DNA from: Pseudooceanicola nanhaiensis DSM 18065
GTDB lineage: Bacteria > Pseudomonadota > Alphaproteobacteria > Rhodobacterales > Rhodobacteraceae
Assembly: GCF_000688295.1 (NCBI RefSeq)
Contig: NZ_JHZF01000011.1
Coordinates: 714,288 to 778,287, forward strand
Direction of reading: 5' to 3'
DNA length: 64,000 bases
Shown: positions 1 to 8,655 of the stretch, in pieces
Layout of the letters: each line of letters begins with the position of its first letter
Numbering within the stretch: the first letter of the stretch is position 1
The notes under the pieces: model-generated
What the model saw: the letters and a program-made list of their open reading frames with translations, nothing else
Database searches by the model: none
Told to the model about the DNA's origin: nothing
Position numbers and translations under genes: made by a program

Positions 1-1
1 C

Positions 2-1144
2 ATCGGCTACCGCGGGGCGGGAACGATCGAGTTCATCGTGGACGGCTCGGGCCCGCTCCGGACGGACGGGTTCTGGTTCATGGAGATGAACACGCGGCTT
101 CAGGTCGAGCATCCGGTGACCGAGGCGATCACGGGCGTGGACCTCGTCGAATGGCAGATCCGGGTGGCGGCGGGGGAACCGATCCCTCTGGCGCAGGAGG
201 ACCTGGCGATCCACGGCCATGCCTTCGAGGCGCGGCTCTATGCGGAGGATGTCGAGAAGGGGTTCCTGCCCGCGACGGGGCGGCTCGGGGCGCTGGAGTT
301 TCCGGAAGGCGTGCGGGCGGATACCGGGGTGCGGGCGGGGGACGTGATCTCTCCGCATTACGACCCGATGATCTCGAAGGTGATCGTGCATGGCGCGACG
401 CGCGACATCGCCCTGCGGCAGCTCTCCCGCGCGCTGCGGGAGACGAAGGTGGCGGGGACCGTGACGAACCTCGCCTTCCTCGCCGCGCTCTCGGAGCATG
501 AGGGCTTCCGGCGGGGCGAGGTGGACACCGGGCTGATCGGGCGCGACATCGAGGGGCTCGCCGCCGTGCCGCAGGCGACGGCGCAGGAGGTCGCGGTGGC
601 GGCCATGGTCGCGCTCGGGCTCGACGGCGCGCCGGGGCGGTTCGACGGCTTCTCGCTCTGGGCGCCGATGGCGCGGCGGGTGGCGCTGCGGCACCGCGGG
701 GAGGAGCAGGAGGTCCGGGTCGAGGTGCGCGGCCCCGGCGAGATCGCGCTGCGGGTCGGGGAGACCGACACCGCGGCCCGCTGGCAGGGCGGCGCATGGC
801 GGCTCGACGGACGGGCGATGCCCGCGCATCACGCGGACGGCCAGCGGATCACGGTCTTTGGCGCCGTGGCGCAGGTCTTCGACGTGATCGACCCGCTGGA
901 ACGCGCGGCCGAGGCCGGCTCGGGCGACGTGATCGAGGCGCCGATGCCGGGGCTCGTGAAGCTGCTGACGGCCGAGGCCGGGCAGGCGGTGACGGCGGGG
1001 CAGAGGCTTGCCGTGCTGGAAGCGATGAAGATGGAACACGGACTTGTCGCACCGCGCGACGGTATTGTCGCCGAGGTGCTGGTGACCGAGGGTGCGCAGG
1101 TGGAGGCCGGGGCGCCTCTGATCCGGCTGGAGGGCGAAGAATGA
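2..1144 (+). CDS. mccA: Methylcrotonyl-CoA carboxylase, biotin-containing alpha subunit (5' end outside window)
   Basis: This is the C-terminal part, about 380 residues, of a biotin-dependent carboxylase alpha chain. The frame is already open at base 2, so the start lies outside the window. It shows the end of the biotin-carboxylase domain (EMNTRLQVEHPVTE, then ARLYAED) and a C-terminal biotinyl domain with the EAMKMEH signature. The biotinylated lysine is the AAG at 1028-1030. Acetyl-, propionyl- and methylcrotonyl-CoA carboxylase alpha chains look alike. The choice of methylcrotonyl-CoA carboxylase (ATP-dependent carboxylation in leucine breakdown) rests on the HMG-CoA lyase and methylglutaconyl-CoA hydratase genes just downstream. 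The stop codon overlaps the ATG of the next gene as ATGA, so the genes are translationally coupled. Confidence 0.9.
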   Translation: MGYRGAGTIEFIVDGSGPLRTDGFWFMEMNTRLQVEHPVTEAITGVDLVEWQIRVAAGEPIPLAQEDLAIHGHAFEARLYAEDVEKGFLPATGRLGALEFPEGVRADTGVRAGDVISPHYDPMISKVIVHGATRDIALRQLSRALRETKVAGTVTNLAFLAALSEHEGFRRGEVDTGLIGRDIEGLAAVPQATAQEVAVAAMVALGLDGAPGRFDGFSLWAPMARRVALRHRGEEQEVRVEVRGPGEIALRVGETDTAARWQGGAWRLDGRAMPAHHADGQRITVFGAVAQVFDVIDPLERAAEAGSGDVIEAPMPGLVKLLTAEAGQAVTAGQRLAVLEAMKMEHGLVAPRDGIVAEVLVTEGAQVEAGAPLIRLEGEE

Positions 1145-1797
1145 AGCTGCATCACATCCCCATGACGCGGAGTTTCCGCATCCTGTGGCTATTGACCGAG
1201 ATGGGCGAAGAGCCCGAGGTCGTGACCTATTCGATCACCGACGGCTCCTTGCGGACGCCGGAATACCTCGAGCGCTCGCCCGCGGGCCGGGTGCCGGCGC
1301 TGGAGGTGGACGGGCAGGTGATCCACGAGAGCGGCGCGATCACCGAATACCTGGTCGAGACGCGGCCCGAGCACGGGCTGGGGCGGTTGCCGGGCGATCC
1401 GGAGCGGGTGCCCTTCCTCGAGGCGATGCATTACGCCGAGACGATGGGGCATCTGGTCGCGAACCTGAACCTCCAGTGGATCTTCCTGCGCGACCCCTCG
1501 CACCGTTCGGACACCGTGGTGAAGATCGAGGCGCGGCGGCTGGCGGCCACGCTGGCGCCGCTCGAGAAGACCTTCGCAGAGCACGAGTGGATGCTGCCCT
1601 CGGGCTTCTCGGCGGCCGACACGATGATCGGCTGGACGCTGCTGGCCGCCCCCCGCTACGTGCGGTTCGATCCCTTCCCGAACATCCGCGCCTATGTCGA
1701 ACGGATGAAGGCGCGTGACGGGTTCAAGCGGGCGCAGGAGCTGGACGGGGCGCCGAACTTCCACCGCGAAGAGTTCTACGCCGTCGGGGAATCGTGA
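1141..1797 (+). CDS. Glutathione S-transferase family protein
   Basis: A 218-residue protein of normal glutathione-transferase length. The N-terminal thioredoxin-like half (residues 1-80) carries the typical SPAGRVPALEVDG stretch with the cis-proline, followed by HESGAITEYL, which forms the glutathione-binding SNAIL/TRAIL position. The C-terminal half is helical, with FSAADTMIGWTL as the usual N-capping box. The start overlaps the mccA stop, the stop overlaps the HMG-CoA lyase start, and GGAGGG lies just upstream. The substrate is unknown. The position inside a leucine-catabolism operon suggests detoxification of a reactive pathway intermediate, but that is inference. Confidence 0.88.
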   Translation: MKLHHIPMTRSFRILWLLTEMGEEPEVVTYSITDGSLRTPEYLERSPAGRVPALEVDGQVIHESGAITEYLVETRPEHGLGRLPGDPERVPFLEAMHYAETMGHLVANLNLQWIFLRDPSHRSDTVVKIEARRLAATLAPLEKTFAEHEWMLPSGFSAADTMIGWTLLAAPRYVRFDPFPNIRAYVERMKARDGFKRAQELDGAPNFHREEFYAVGES

Positions 1798-2651
1798 TGC
1801 CCGAACGGGTCGAGATCTTCGAGATGGGGCCACGCGACGGGCTCCAGAACGAAAAGCGCGCGATCCCGGTGGCCGAGAAGATCGCGCTTGTCGATTGCCT
1901 GAGCCGCGCCGGGTTCCGGCATATCGAGACGGCGTCCTTCGTGAGCCCGAAATGGGTGCCGCAGATGGCCGGAAGTGGCGAGGTCCTTGCCGGGATCCGC
2001 CGGGCGGAGGGGGTGCGCTACACGGCCCTCACGCCGAACCTGCGCGGGTTCGAGGATGCCCTGGCGGCGGGCGCGGACGAGGTGGCGATCTTCGCCTCGG
2101 CCTCGGAGGGGTTCTCGCGGGCGAACATCAACTGCTCCATCGCCGAAAGCCTCGAGCGCTTCGCGCCTGTGGCGGAGGCAGCCGCGAAGGCGGGCGTGCC
2201 GATGCGGGGCTATGTCTCCTGCGTGACGGATTGTCCCTATGACGGCGCGGTGCCGCCGTCCGAGGTCGCGCGGGTGGCGAAGGCGCTCGACGGGCTCGGG
2301 GCCTATGAGGTCTCGCTCGGGGACACGATCGGGCAGGGGACGCCGGCGAGCATCCGGGCGATGCTGGAGGCGGTGCTGGCCGAGATCCCGGCCGAGAGGC
2401 TCGCGGGGCATTACCACGATACGGCCGGGCGGGCGCTCGCGAACATAGAGGTGTCGCTCGAGATGGGCCTGCGGGTCTTCGACGCCGCGGTCGGGGGCCT
2501 TGGCGGCTGTCCCTATGCGCCGGGGGCGAAGGGCAACGTGGCGACGGAGGCGGTGCATGACCGGCTCTTGTCGCTGGGCTACGAGACCGGGCTCGACCGG
2601 GACGTTCTGGACGAGGCAGCGGCCATGGCGCGCCGGATGCGGGAGGGATGA
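1797..2651 (+). CDS. mvaB: Hydroxymethylglutaryl-CoA lyase
   Basis: A 284-residue TIM-barrel lyase that splits 3-hydroxy-3-methylglutaryl-CoA into acetoacetate and acetyl-CoA, the last step of leucine degradation. It opens with the FEMGPRDGLQNE motif, has the metal-binding HYHDTAG histidines near residue 202 and the GLGGCPYAPGAKGN signature containing the catalytic cysteine. I take the ATG at 1797, which overlaps the upstream TGA; a GTG one codon earlier (1794) is possible. The length is that of the bacterial enzymes. The gene is tightly coupled to its neighbours, with overlaps of one to four bases, and belongs to the same transcript as mccA. Confidence 0.95.
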   Translation: MPERVEIFEMGPRDGLQNEKRAIPVAEKIALVDCLSRAGFRHIETASFVSPKWVPQMAGSGEVLAGIRRAEGVRYTALTPNLRGFEDALAAGADEVAIFASASEGFSRANINCSIAESLERFAPVAEAAAKAGVPMRGYVSCVTDCPYDGAVPPSEVARVAKALDGLGAYEVSLGDTIGQGTPASIRAMLEAVLAEIPAERLAGHYHDTAGRALANIEVSLEMGLRVFDAAVGGLGGCPYAPGAKGNVATEAVHDRLLSLGYETGLDRDVLDEAAAMARRMREG

Positions 2652-2653
2652 GC

Positions 2654-3436
2654 ATGTACGAGACCGTGACCATCGAGCGCGACGACCGCGACGTCGCCTG
2701 GCTCTGGCTCGACCGGGCCGAGAAGCACAACGCGATGTCGGCCCGGATGATCGGCGAGATCACGGCGGCGGCGAATGAGCTTGCGGCGGATGAAAGCGTG
2801 CGGGTCGTCGTGCTGGGCGCGAAGGGCCGGACCTTCTGCGCCGGGGGCGACCTGGGTTGGATGAAGGACCAGTTCGACGCCTCGCCCGATGAGCGCCGGC
2901 GCGAGGCGGCGGCGCTGGCCTACATGCTCAAGGCGCTGAACGACATGCCGAAGCCGCTGATCGGGCGGCTGCAGGGCAATGCCTTCGGCGGCGGCGTGGG
3001 CATGGCCGCGGTCTGCGACATCGCGATCGGGGTGGACACGCTCTCGATGGCGCTGACCGAGACCCGGCTGGGCCTGATCCCCGCGACCATCGGGCCCTAC
3101 GTGGTCGCCCGGATGGGCGAGGCCAAGGCGCGGCGGGTGTTCTTCACCGGCCGCAGGTTCGATGCGGCCGAGGCGGTGGCGCTCGACCTGCTCTCGCGCG
3201 CGGTGCCGGAAAGCGAGCTCGACGCGGCGGTGGAGGCCGAGATCGTGCCCGCGCTCGACTGCGCGCCCGGCGCGGTGGCGCGGGCGAAGGCGCTCGTGCA
3301 GCATCTCGGGCCGCGGGTCGGAGAGGCCGAGATCGACCATTCCGTGGGCGAACTCGTGGCCTGCTGGGAAGGCGACGAGGCGCCGGAGGGGATCGGCGGG
3401 TTCTTCGACAAGCGGAAGCCGCGCTGGCAGGGGTGA
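2654..3436 (+). CDS. liuC: Methylglutaconyl-CoA hydratase (crotonase family)
   Basis: A crotonase-superfamily protein of about 260 residues. The first oxyanion-hole segment is FCAGGDLGWMK and the second is NAFGGGVGMAAVCDIAI; LTETRLGLIPATIGPYV follows, as in enoyl-CoA hydratases. Substrate assignment (3-methylglutaconyl-CoA to HMG-CoA, leucine pathway) comes from the operon, since the fold alone does not fix it. Two in-frame ATGs exist. I prefer 2654 because GGGAGG at 2641-2646 sits seven bases before it; the ATG at 2648 would have almost no spacing but would overlap the upstream TGA. This is the last gene of the operon in view. Confidence 0.88.
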   Translation: MYETVTIERDDRDVAWLWLDRAEKHNAMSARMIGEITAAANELAADESVRVVVLGAKGRTFCAGGDLGWMKDQFDASPDERRREAAALAYMLKALNDMPKPLIGRLQGNAFGGGVGMAAVCDIAIGVDTLSMALTETRLGLIPATIGPYVVARMGEAKARRVFFTGRRFDAAEAVALDLLSRAVPESELDAAVEAEIVPALDCAPGAVARAKALVQHLGPRVGEAEIDHSVGELVACWEGDEAPEGIGGFFDKRKPRWQG

Positions 3437-3511
3437 GGGGCGGGCAGGAAGACGTCCGGAACAGGTGTTCGGCCGCTAGCGTGCAAGGCGCCGGGGGAAC
3501 TTGTGCGTGCC

Positions 3512-3540
3512 GACATCCCCGGGCTTGGCCCGGGGACGTC
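3512..3540. repeat. REP-like palindrome
   Basis: Two 13-base arms (3512-3524 and 3528-3540) are inverted copies with one mismatch around a TTG loop; the core is CCCCGGGC-TTG-GCCCGGGG. Palindromes of this CCCGGGCTT type are dispersed between genes in many alphaproteobacterial genomes. It has no T-run, so it is more likely an interspersed repeat than a Rho-independent terminator, although it lies about 75 bases after liuC. Only this copy is seen here. Confidence 0.55.
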
Positions 3541-3667
3541 GTGACCGGGAGATCATGCGGGCAAGCCGCATTGTGACGGAGCGAAGGCGAGAGCTGCGCG
3601 CCGTGTCATCGTCTCCGACAGCCGCGCGTCCTCCGCCCCCCATGCCCCGCTCCGGCAGCGCCGGGTC

Positions 3668-3743
3668 GGATCGCGCCCGCTCGCCATGGGGGCGCCATCG
3701 GGTCGAGCACCAATGGCGCCGCCCCCGGGGTCGGGCGCGATCC
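3668..3743. repeat. Long imperfect inverted repeat upstream of the nuo operon
   Basis: A perfect 12-base inverted pair, GGATCGCGCCCG (3668-3679) and CGGGCGCGATCC (3732-3743), encloses a second inverted pair, GGCGCCAT (3691-3698) and ATGGCGCC (3713-3720), which is extended by a G-run facing a C-run. As RNA this would form one long, interrupted hairpin of about 76 bases. Its role is unknown. Confidence 0.5.
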
Positions 3744-3962
3744 TTTCGCGGGTGCGATGAAGGTGCCGCACGGATCGAGCGGGATACGTTGCGCCGCGGT
3801 GAGTCGCGGCAGCGGAGGTTTAACGTTCGGGAAATCTTTACGAATTGCCCCGCCACCCGCTCCCCGGAGCCCTCTTTCACCGTGAATTTCCGTTGAATTC
3901 CGCCGATCCGGAGACCCATCACCGGCCGCCCATGCCGCAATGCGGAAAAGGCCCGGCTTCGG

Positions 3963-3991
3963 TTGACCCTGCCATGGGGCGGGAGTAAACC
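3963..3991 (+). promoter_or_regulatory. Candidate housekeeping promoter for the nuo operon
   Basis: TTGACC at 3963-3968, 17 bases, then TAAACC at 3986-3991. The -35 element matches the sigma-70 consensus in five of six bases; the -10 element is weak. Transcription would begin near 3998, leaving a leader of about 55 bases before nuoA. This is read from consensus only. Confidence 0.35.
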
Positions 3992-4052
3992 CGACACCAG
4001 CCAATGCGGCCCCCTCCCGGGGGGTCCGCCCGCGCAAGCAAAGGAGCCGACC

Positions 4053-4418
4053 TTGGAAGAGATGCTGCGGGAATACCTCCCCATTCTCGTCTTTCTGGCC
4101 GTCGCGATCGGCCTGGGCCTTGTCCTGATCCTCGCCGCCGTGATCGTTGCCGTCCGCAATCCCGACCCCGAGAAGGTTTCGGCCTATGAATGCGGCTTCA
4201 ACGCCTTCGACGACGCGCGGATGAAATTCGACGTGAGGTTCTACCTCGTGTCGATCCTGTTCATCATCTTCGATCTCGAGATCGCGATGCTCTTCCCCTG
4301 GGCCGTGGCCTTCAAGGACGTGAGCATGGTGGGCTTCTGGTCGATGATGGTCTTCCTCGGCGTGCTGACGATCGGCTTCGCCTACGAATGGAAGAAAGGG
4401 GCGCTGGAATGGCAGTGA
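4053..4418 (+). CDS. nuoA: NADH-quinone oxidoreductase subunit A
   Basis: A membrane subunit of complex I, 121 residues with three predicted transmembrane helices and the conserved loop [20 protein letters not shown] between helices 1 and 2. The open frame extends upstream, but the start is read as TTG at 4053: AAGGAG at 4041-4046 gives a spacing of six bases, and the resulting N terminus [12 protein letters not shown] looks like other Rhodobacteraceae NuoA proteins. The next in-frame ATG (4062) is too far from the ribosome binding site. It is the first gene of the nuo operon and overlaps nuoB by ten bases. Confidence 0.95.
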   Translation: MEEMLREYLPILVFLAVAIGLGLVLILAAVIVAVRNPDPEKVSAYECGFNAFDDARMKFDVRFYLVSILFIIFDLEIAMLFPWAVAFKDVSMVGFWSMMVFLGVLTIGFAYEWKKGALEWQ

Positions 4419-5029
4419 AGCACAACGACGACGCGCTCGTGACGCCCGTGCAGGGCGACGGGCTGCAGACCGACCGGGTGAAGTCCGGCCCCTCGGTGCC
4501 GCAGGCCTACGGCGCGACCGGTGCCGGCCCCGATCCCGAGGTCGCCACCCAGACGCTCAACAAGGAGCTGCAGGACAAGGGCTTCCTGCTGGCCTCCTCC
4601 GAGGACATCATAAACTGGGCGCGCACCGGCTCGCTGCACTGGATGACCTTCGGCCTGGCCTGCTGCGCGGTCGAGATGATGCACACCTCGATGCCGCGCT
4701 ACGATGCCGAACGCTTCGGGATCGCGCCCCGCGCCTCTCCGCGGCAATCGGACGTGATGATCGTCGCCGGCACGCTGACGAACAAGATGGCCCCCGCGCT
4801 GCGCAAGGTCTACGACCAGATGCCGGAACCGCGTTACGTGGTCTCGATGGGGTCCTGCGCGAACGGCGGCGGCTATTATCACTACAGCTATTCCGTGGTG
4901 CGCGGCTGCGACCGGATCGTGCCCGTGGACATCTACGTTCCGGGCTGCCCGCCGACGGCCGAGGCGCTGCTCTACGGCATCATGCAGCTGGCGCGGAAGA
5001 TCCGCCGCACCGGCACGATCGCGAGGTAG
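4409..5029 (+). CDS. nuoB: NADH-quinone oxidoreductase subunit B (cluster N2)
   Basis: Peripheral-arm subunit of about 206 residues that holds the terminal [4Fe-4S] cluster N2 and passes electrons to quinone. The ligands are visible: the adjacent pair in [10 protein letters not shown], one cysteine in MGSCANGG and one in [10 protein letters not shown]. The start is the ATG at 4409, inside the end of nuoA, with AAAGGGG seven bases upstream. The first 50 or so residues, before [12 protein letters not shown], are an extension rich in polar residues, making this protein longer than the roughly 175 residues usual for Rhodobacter. Function is not in doubt. Confidence 0.96.
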   Translation: MAVKHNDDALVTPVQGDGLQTDRVKSGPSVPQAYGATGAGPDPEVATQTLNKELQDKGFLLASSEDIINWARTGSLHWMTFGLACCAVEMMHTSMPRYDAERFGIAPRASPRQSDVMIVAGTLTNKMAPALRKVYDQMPEPRYVVSMGSCANGGGYYHYSYSVVRGCDRIVPVDIYVPGCPPTAEALLYGIMQLARKIRRTGTIAR

Positions 5030-5035
5030 GGCGAC

Positions 5036-5644
5036 ATGACACAGGCACTCGAGGAACTCGGCACCCATATCGAACTGAAGCGCCCGGACAGCGTGCTCGG
5101 CTGGAGCGTGGCCTTCGGCGAGCTGACCGTGGACGTGGCGCCGTCGGGTCTGGCCGATTTCGTGGACTTCCTGCGCACCGACGCCAATTGCCGCTTCTCG
5201 ACGCTGGTGGACATCACCGCCGTCGATTACCCGGCGCGGGCCAAGCGGTTCGACGTGGTCTACCATTTCCTGTCGATGTACCAGAACCACCGCGTCCGGC
5301 TGCGCGTCTCGACCCGCGAGGACGAGATGGTGCCCTCGATCACCGGCGTGCATCCGAGCGCCGACTGGTTCGAGCGCGAGGTCTTCGACATGTTCGGGAT
5401 CATCTTCTCGGGCCACCCGGACCTGCGGCGCATCCTGACCGACTACGGCTTCCGCGGCTACCCGCTGCGCAAGGACTTCCCGACCACCGGCTACACCGAG
5501 GTCCGCTATGACGAGACCGCCAAGCGCGTGGTCTACGAACCGGTGAGCCTGGTGCAGGAATACCGCCAATTCGACTTCATGAGCCCCTGGGAGGGTGCGC
5601 AATACATCCTGCCCGGCGACGAGAAGAAGGACGGCGCGAAATGA
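5036..5644 (+). CDS. nuoC: NADH-quinone oxidoreductase subunit C (30 kDa)
   Basis: A 202-residue peripheral-arm subunit. The family signature is in the segment [12 protein letters not shown], followed by [23 protein letters not shown]. It is a separate protein here, not fused to NuoD as in Escherichia coli. It starts six bases after nuoB, and its stop overlaps the ATG of a small extra gene rather than nuoD directly. NuoC packs against NuoD beneath the quinone-reducing site. Confidence 0.96.
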   Translation: MTQALEELGTHIELKRPDSVLGWSVAFGELTVDVAPSGLADFVDFLRTDANCRFSTLVDITAVDYPARAKRFDVVYHFLSMYQNHRVRLRVSTREDEMVPSITGVHPSADWFEREVFDMFGIIFSGHPDLRRILTDYGFRGYPLRKDFPTTGYTEVRYDETAKRVVYEPVSLVQEYRQFDFMSPWEGAQYILPGDEKKDGAK

Positions 5645-5832
5645 TGGGCGGCGGCGGAGGACTCCTGTGGTGGGTGATCGTCTGCGTGCTGCTGGTCGTC
5701 CCGTTCTGGCGGCTGCTGCCGCAGTTCGGGATCCCGAAGTATTTCGCCCTGCTGGCGGTGCTGCCGCTGGTCGCGATCATCCTGCTCTGGGTCATCGCCT
5801 TCCGGGACAAGTTTGACGGAGACATCAGATGA
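5641..5832 (+). CDS. Small two-helix membrane protein in the nuo operon
   Basis: A 63-residue protein I do not recognise by family. After a glycine run (MMGGGGG) it has two hydrophobic segments, roughly residues 8-24 and 34-53, separated by a short loop ([12 protein letters not shown]), and ends in a charged tail (RDKFDGDIR). It overlaps nuoC by four bases and nuoD by four bases, so it is translated in lockstep with two core subunits. Extra reading frames inside the nuo operon are known from Rhodobacter capsulatus. A role as accessory subunit or assembly factor is inference from position. Confidence 0.75.
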   Translation: MMGGGGGLLWWVIVCVLLVVPFWRLLPQFGIPKYFALLAVLPLVAIILLWVIAFRDKFDGDIR

Positions 5833-7046
5833 TGGACGGCTCCAACCGTTTCGGCGACGCCGAGACCAACGAACAGAAGATCAGGAACTTCAACCTGAAC
5901 TTCGGCCCCCAGCACCCGGCGGCGCACGGTGTGCTGCGGCTGGTGCTCGAGCTCGACGGCGAGATCGTCGAGCGCTGCGACCCGCATATCGGCCTGCTGC
6001 ACCGCGGGACCGAGAAGCTGATGGAAAGCCGCACCTACCTGCAGAACCTGCCGTATTTCGACCGGCTGGACTACGTGGCGCCGATGAACCAGGAACACGC
6101 CTGGTGCCTCGCCATCGAGAAGCTGACGGGCGTTGAAGTGCCGCGCCGCGCCTCGCTCCTGCGGGTGCTGTTCTGCGAGATCGGGCGCATCCTGAACCAC
6201 CTGATGAACGTCACGACGCAGGCGATGGACGTGGGCGCGCTGACGCCGCCGCTCTGGGGCTTCGAGCACCGCGAGAACCTGATGATCTTCTACGAGCGGG
6301 CCTGCGGCGCGCGCCTGCACGCGGCCTATTTCCGGCCCGGCGGCGTGCACCAGGACATCCCCGAGAAGCTGATCGACGACATCGAGGAATGGACGGTCGA
6401 GTTCCTCGACTTCATCGACGACCTCAATTCGCTGCTGACCGAGAACCGGATCTTCAAGCAGCGGAACGTCGACATCGGGGTGGTGACCGAAGAGGACATC
6501 CAGAACTGGGGCTTCTCGGGCGTGATGGTCCGCGGTTCGGGCTTCGCATGGGACCTGCGCCGCGCGCAGCCCTACGAATGCTATGACGAGTTCGAGTTCC
6601 AGATCCCCGTCGGCAAGAACGGCGATTGCTACGACCGCTACCTCGTCCGGATGGAAGAGATGCGGCAATCGACCCACATCATCCGCCAGTGCGTCGCCAA
6701 GCTGCGCGAGGAGCCGGGCGAGGTTCTGGCCCGCGGCAAGATCACCCCGCCGAAACGGGGCGACATGAAGACCTCGATGGAAGCGCTGATCCACCACTTC
6801 AAGCTCTATACCGAGGGCTTCCGGGTGCCGGCGGGCGAGGTCTATGCCGCGGTCGAGGCGCCGAAGGGCGAATTCGGCGTCTACCTCGTCAGCGACGGGA
6901 CCAACAAGCCCTACCGCGCCAAGCTGCGCGCGCCGGGCTTCGCGCATCTGCAGGCGATGGACCATATCGCGGGCGGGCACCAGCTGGCCGACGTGGCCGC
7001 GATCATCGGGACGCTGGACGTCGTGTTCGGCGAGATCGACCGGTGA
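5829..7046 (+). CDS. nuoD: NADH-quinone oxidoreductase subunit D (49 kDa)
   Basis: A 405-residue subunit that forms much of the quinone-binding cavity together with NuoB. Conserved parts are [15 protein letters not shown] with the quinone-site histidine, [18 protein letters not shown] and, near the C terminus, [18 protein letters not shown]. Two tandem ATGs (5829 and 5832) are available; the first overlaps the upstream stop and has GGAG eight to ten bases before it. Length is normal for a stand-alone NuoD. Confidence 0.97.
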   Translation: MMDGSNRFGDAETNEQKIRNFNLNFGPQHPAAHGVLRLVLELDGEIVERCDPHIGLLHRGTEKLMESRTYLQNLPYFDRLDYVAPMNQEHAWCLAIEKLTGVEVPRRASLLRVLFCEIGRILNHLMNVTTQAMDVGALTPPLWGFEHRENLMIFYERACGARLHAAYFRPGGVHQDIPEKLIDDIEEWTVEFLDFIDDLNSLLTENRIFKQRNVDIGVVTEEDIQNWGFSGVMVRGSGFAWDLRRAQPYECYDEFEFQIPVGKNGDCYDRYLVRMEEMRQSTHIIRQCVAKLREEPGEVLARGKITPPKRGDMKTSMEALIHHFKLYTEGFRVPAGEVYAAVEAPKGEFGVYLVSDGTNKPYRAKLRAPGFAHLQAMDHIAGGHQLADVAAIIGTLDVVFGEIDR

Positions 7047-7111
7047 GCCTGCGGGCCGCCACATCACTGACAGGAGGCGCCGCAGAGCGCGTCCGCGAGG
7101 CGAGGGAAGAC

Positions 7112-7402
7112 ATGGCAAGACGAACGCACCTGGCCGCGGCATGCGGCGCTCTCGGGCTTCTGGCCGCCTGCGCGGTGCCGCCGGCAAGCGTGGGGCCGGA
7201 CATGGTGGGCGCCTATGACGCCGCCGTCGCCTCCGTCGGCTGCGAGATGGTGAACGAACCGCAATATCGCGCCGTCGAGTTCCAGACCGGGATGACGCGC
7301 GAACAGACGATCGAAATGGGGCAGTACCGGATGGCCGCGGGCGCGGCTCAACCGATCGAGGGGGGCGGTATCCGCCTGACCTCGGGGCCCTGTGCCGGCT
7401 GA
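7112..7402 (+). CDS. Small lipoprotein between nuoD and nuoE
   Basis: A 96-residue exported protein of unknown function. The N terminus MARRTHLAAACGALGLLAAC is a lipoprotein signal peptide: two arginines, a hydrophobic core and a lipobox LLAAC with the lipidated cysteine at residue 20. The mature part is small (about 77 residues) with two further cysteines (VGCEMV and GPCAG) that could form a disulfide. The ATG at 7112 has a GAGGGA ribosome site. A GTG at 7043 overlapping the nuoD stop would add an unlikely leader. It lies on the same transcript as nuoD and nuoE; the product would sit on the periplasmic side of the membrane, away from the NADH-oxidising arm. Confidence 0.75.
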   Translation: MARRTHLAAACGALGLLAACAVPPASVGPDMVGAYDAAVASVGCEMVNEPQYRAVEFQTGMTREQTIEMGQYRMAAGAAQPIEGGGIRLTSGPCAG

Positions 7403-7438
7403 GCGCCGGCAAGCGAAGGTTAGAGGAACAGTCGAGAC

Positions 7439-8617
7439 ATGCTGCGACGCCTGCATCACGAACAGCCCGAGGGCTTTGCCTTCACCCCGGACAACCAGAA
7501 ATGGGCCGAGGCGCAGATCACCAAGTATCCCGAGGGTCGGCAGGCCTCGGCGATCATCCCGCTGCTGTGGCGCGCGCAGGAGCAGGAGGGCTGGCTGACC
7601 CGGCCCGCCATCGAGAGCGTGGCCGAGATGCTGGGCATGGCCTACATCCGGGCGCTCGAGGTGGCGACGTTCTACTTCATGTTCCAGCTCCAGCCCGTGG
7701 GCTCGGTCGCGCATATCCAGGTCTGCGGGACGACCTCCTGCATGATCTGCGGCGCCGAGGACCTGATGGAGGTCTGCAAGGACAAGATCGCGCCCCGGCC
7801 GCACGAGCTGTCGGCGGACGGCAAGTTCTCGTGGGAGGAGGTCGAATGCCTCGGCGCCTGCGCGAACGCGCCCATGGCCCAGATCGGCAAGGATTACTAC
7901 GAGGACCTGACCACCGAACGGCTGGCCGAGATCATCGACGAGCTGGCCGAGGGCAAGGTGCCGGTGCCGGGGCCGCAGAACGGGCGCTATGCCTCGGAAC
8001 CGCTGTCGGGGCTGACCAGCCTCAAGGACCACGACAGCGGCAAGACGCAGTACAACGCCTCGGCGCAGCTGGCGACCGACATCGGCGACACGGTGAAGCG
8101 GATCGACGGGACCGAGGTGCCGCTGCTGACGCCGTGGCAGGACCGCGCCGACAAGACCCCGGCCGCGGCGGGCAATGCCGACCAGACGCCGGAAGAGTCC
8201 GTCGCGCAGACCGAGGCGCAGGAACCGCGCCCCGCCGAAGGCAAGCCGGTGGACGAGACCGGCGCCACCGAGCAGGAGGCGCAGGAGGTCGAGAAGGGCC
8301 ATCCGCAATCCCGTGGCGATCAGCAGGAGGGCGGCAACCAGGAGGGGCCGAGGAACCCGCGCGACGTCACCGGCACGAGGCCCGCGGGCCTGACCGAGGC
8401 GCGCGATGGCAGGCCCGACGATCTGAAGAAGCTCCGGGGCGTGGGCCCGAAGCTCGAGGCGCAGCTGCATTCGATGGGCTATTATCACTACGATCAGGTC
8501 GCGGCCTGGAGCGAGGATGAGGTGGCCTGGATCGATCAGAACCTCGAAGGGTTCAAGGGCCGCGCCAGCCGCGATGGCTGGGTCGATCACGCGAAGGAGC
8601 TCGGGAAGAAGGGCTGA
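7439..8617 (+). CDS. nuoE: NADH-quinone oxidoreductase subunit E with C-terminal helix-hairpin-helix domain
   Basis: A 392-residue protein, more than twice the usual NuoE length. Residues 1-175 are a normal NuoE: a helical bundle and a thioredoxin-like domain whose [2Fe-2S] cluster N1a ligands are in [10 protein letters not shown] and [10 protein letters not shown]. Residues about 195-325 are a low-complexity linker rich in Glu, Gln, Pro and Ala. Residues about 327-388 form a helix-hairpin-helix-like domain ([12 protein letters not shown], then [12 protein letters not shown]). The same domain occurs in the next gene. Long NuoE proteins of this type occur in Rhodobacterales, but I know of no function for the extension. 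The frame is continuous, so this is a true fusion and not a read-through error. Confidence 0.94.
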   Translation: MLRRLHHEQPEGFAFTPDNQKWAEAQITKYPEGRQASAIIPLLWRAQEQEGWLTRPAIESVAEMLGMAYIRALEVATFYFMFQLQPVGSVAHIQVCGTTSCMICGAEDLMEVCKDKIAPRPHELSADGKFSWEEVECLGACANAPMAQIGKDYYEDLTTERLAEIIDELAEGKVPVPGPQNGRYASEPLSGLTSLKDHDSGKTQYNASAQLATDIGDTVKRIDGTEVPLLTPWQDRADKTPAAAGNADQTPEESVAQTEAQEPRPAEGKPVDETGATEQEAQEVEKGHPQSRGDQQEGGNQEGPRNPRDVTGTRPAGLTEARDGRPDDLKKLRGVGPKLEAQLHSMGYYHYDQVAAWSEDEVAWIDQNLEGFKGRASRDGWVDHAKELGKKG

Positions 8618-8655
8618 GAGGGCAGGCACAGGGGCGTGGCCGAGAGGATGAGACC

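Larger units (their letters stand above)
3437..4052 (+). other. Long intergenic region between liuC and nuoA
   Basis: These 616 bases hold no convincing gene; the open frames on both strands have arginine-rich translations typical of GC-rich non-coding DNA. The region contains a REP-like palindrome (3512-3540), a long imperfect inverted repeat (3668-3743), a comparatively AT-rich stretch around 3820-3900 and a candidate promoter (3963-3991). It most likely holds the end of the leucine operon and the regulatory region of the complex I operon. Confidence 0.6.

Noticed and set aside
3512-3540. Palindrome as terminator of liuC
   Set aside because: Perfect core stem but no T-run, and its CCCGGGCTTGGCCCGGG type is known as an interspersed repeat; kept as a repeat instead.
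3476-4159. Open frames on both strands in the liuC-nuoA gap as possible genes
   Set aside because: Arg/Pro-rich translations, overlap of inverted repeats and no ribosome site; the minus frame also runs through the nuoA start.
5641-5832. Overlapping short frames near the nuoC-nuoD junction as alternatives to the 63-aa gene
   Set aside because: Only the frame with two hydrophobic segments overlaps both neighbours by four bases; the others are Arg-rich shadows.
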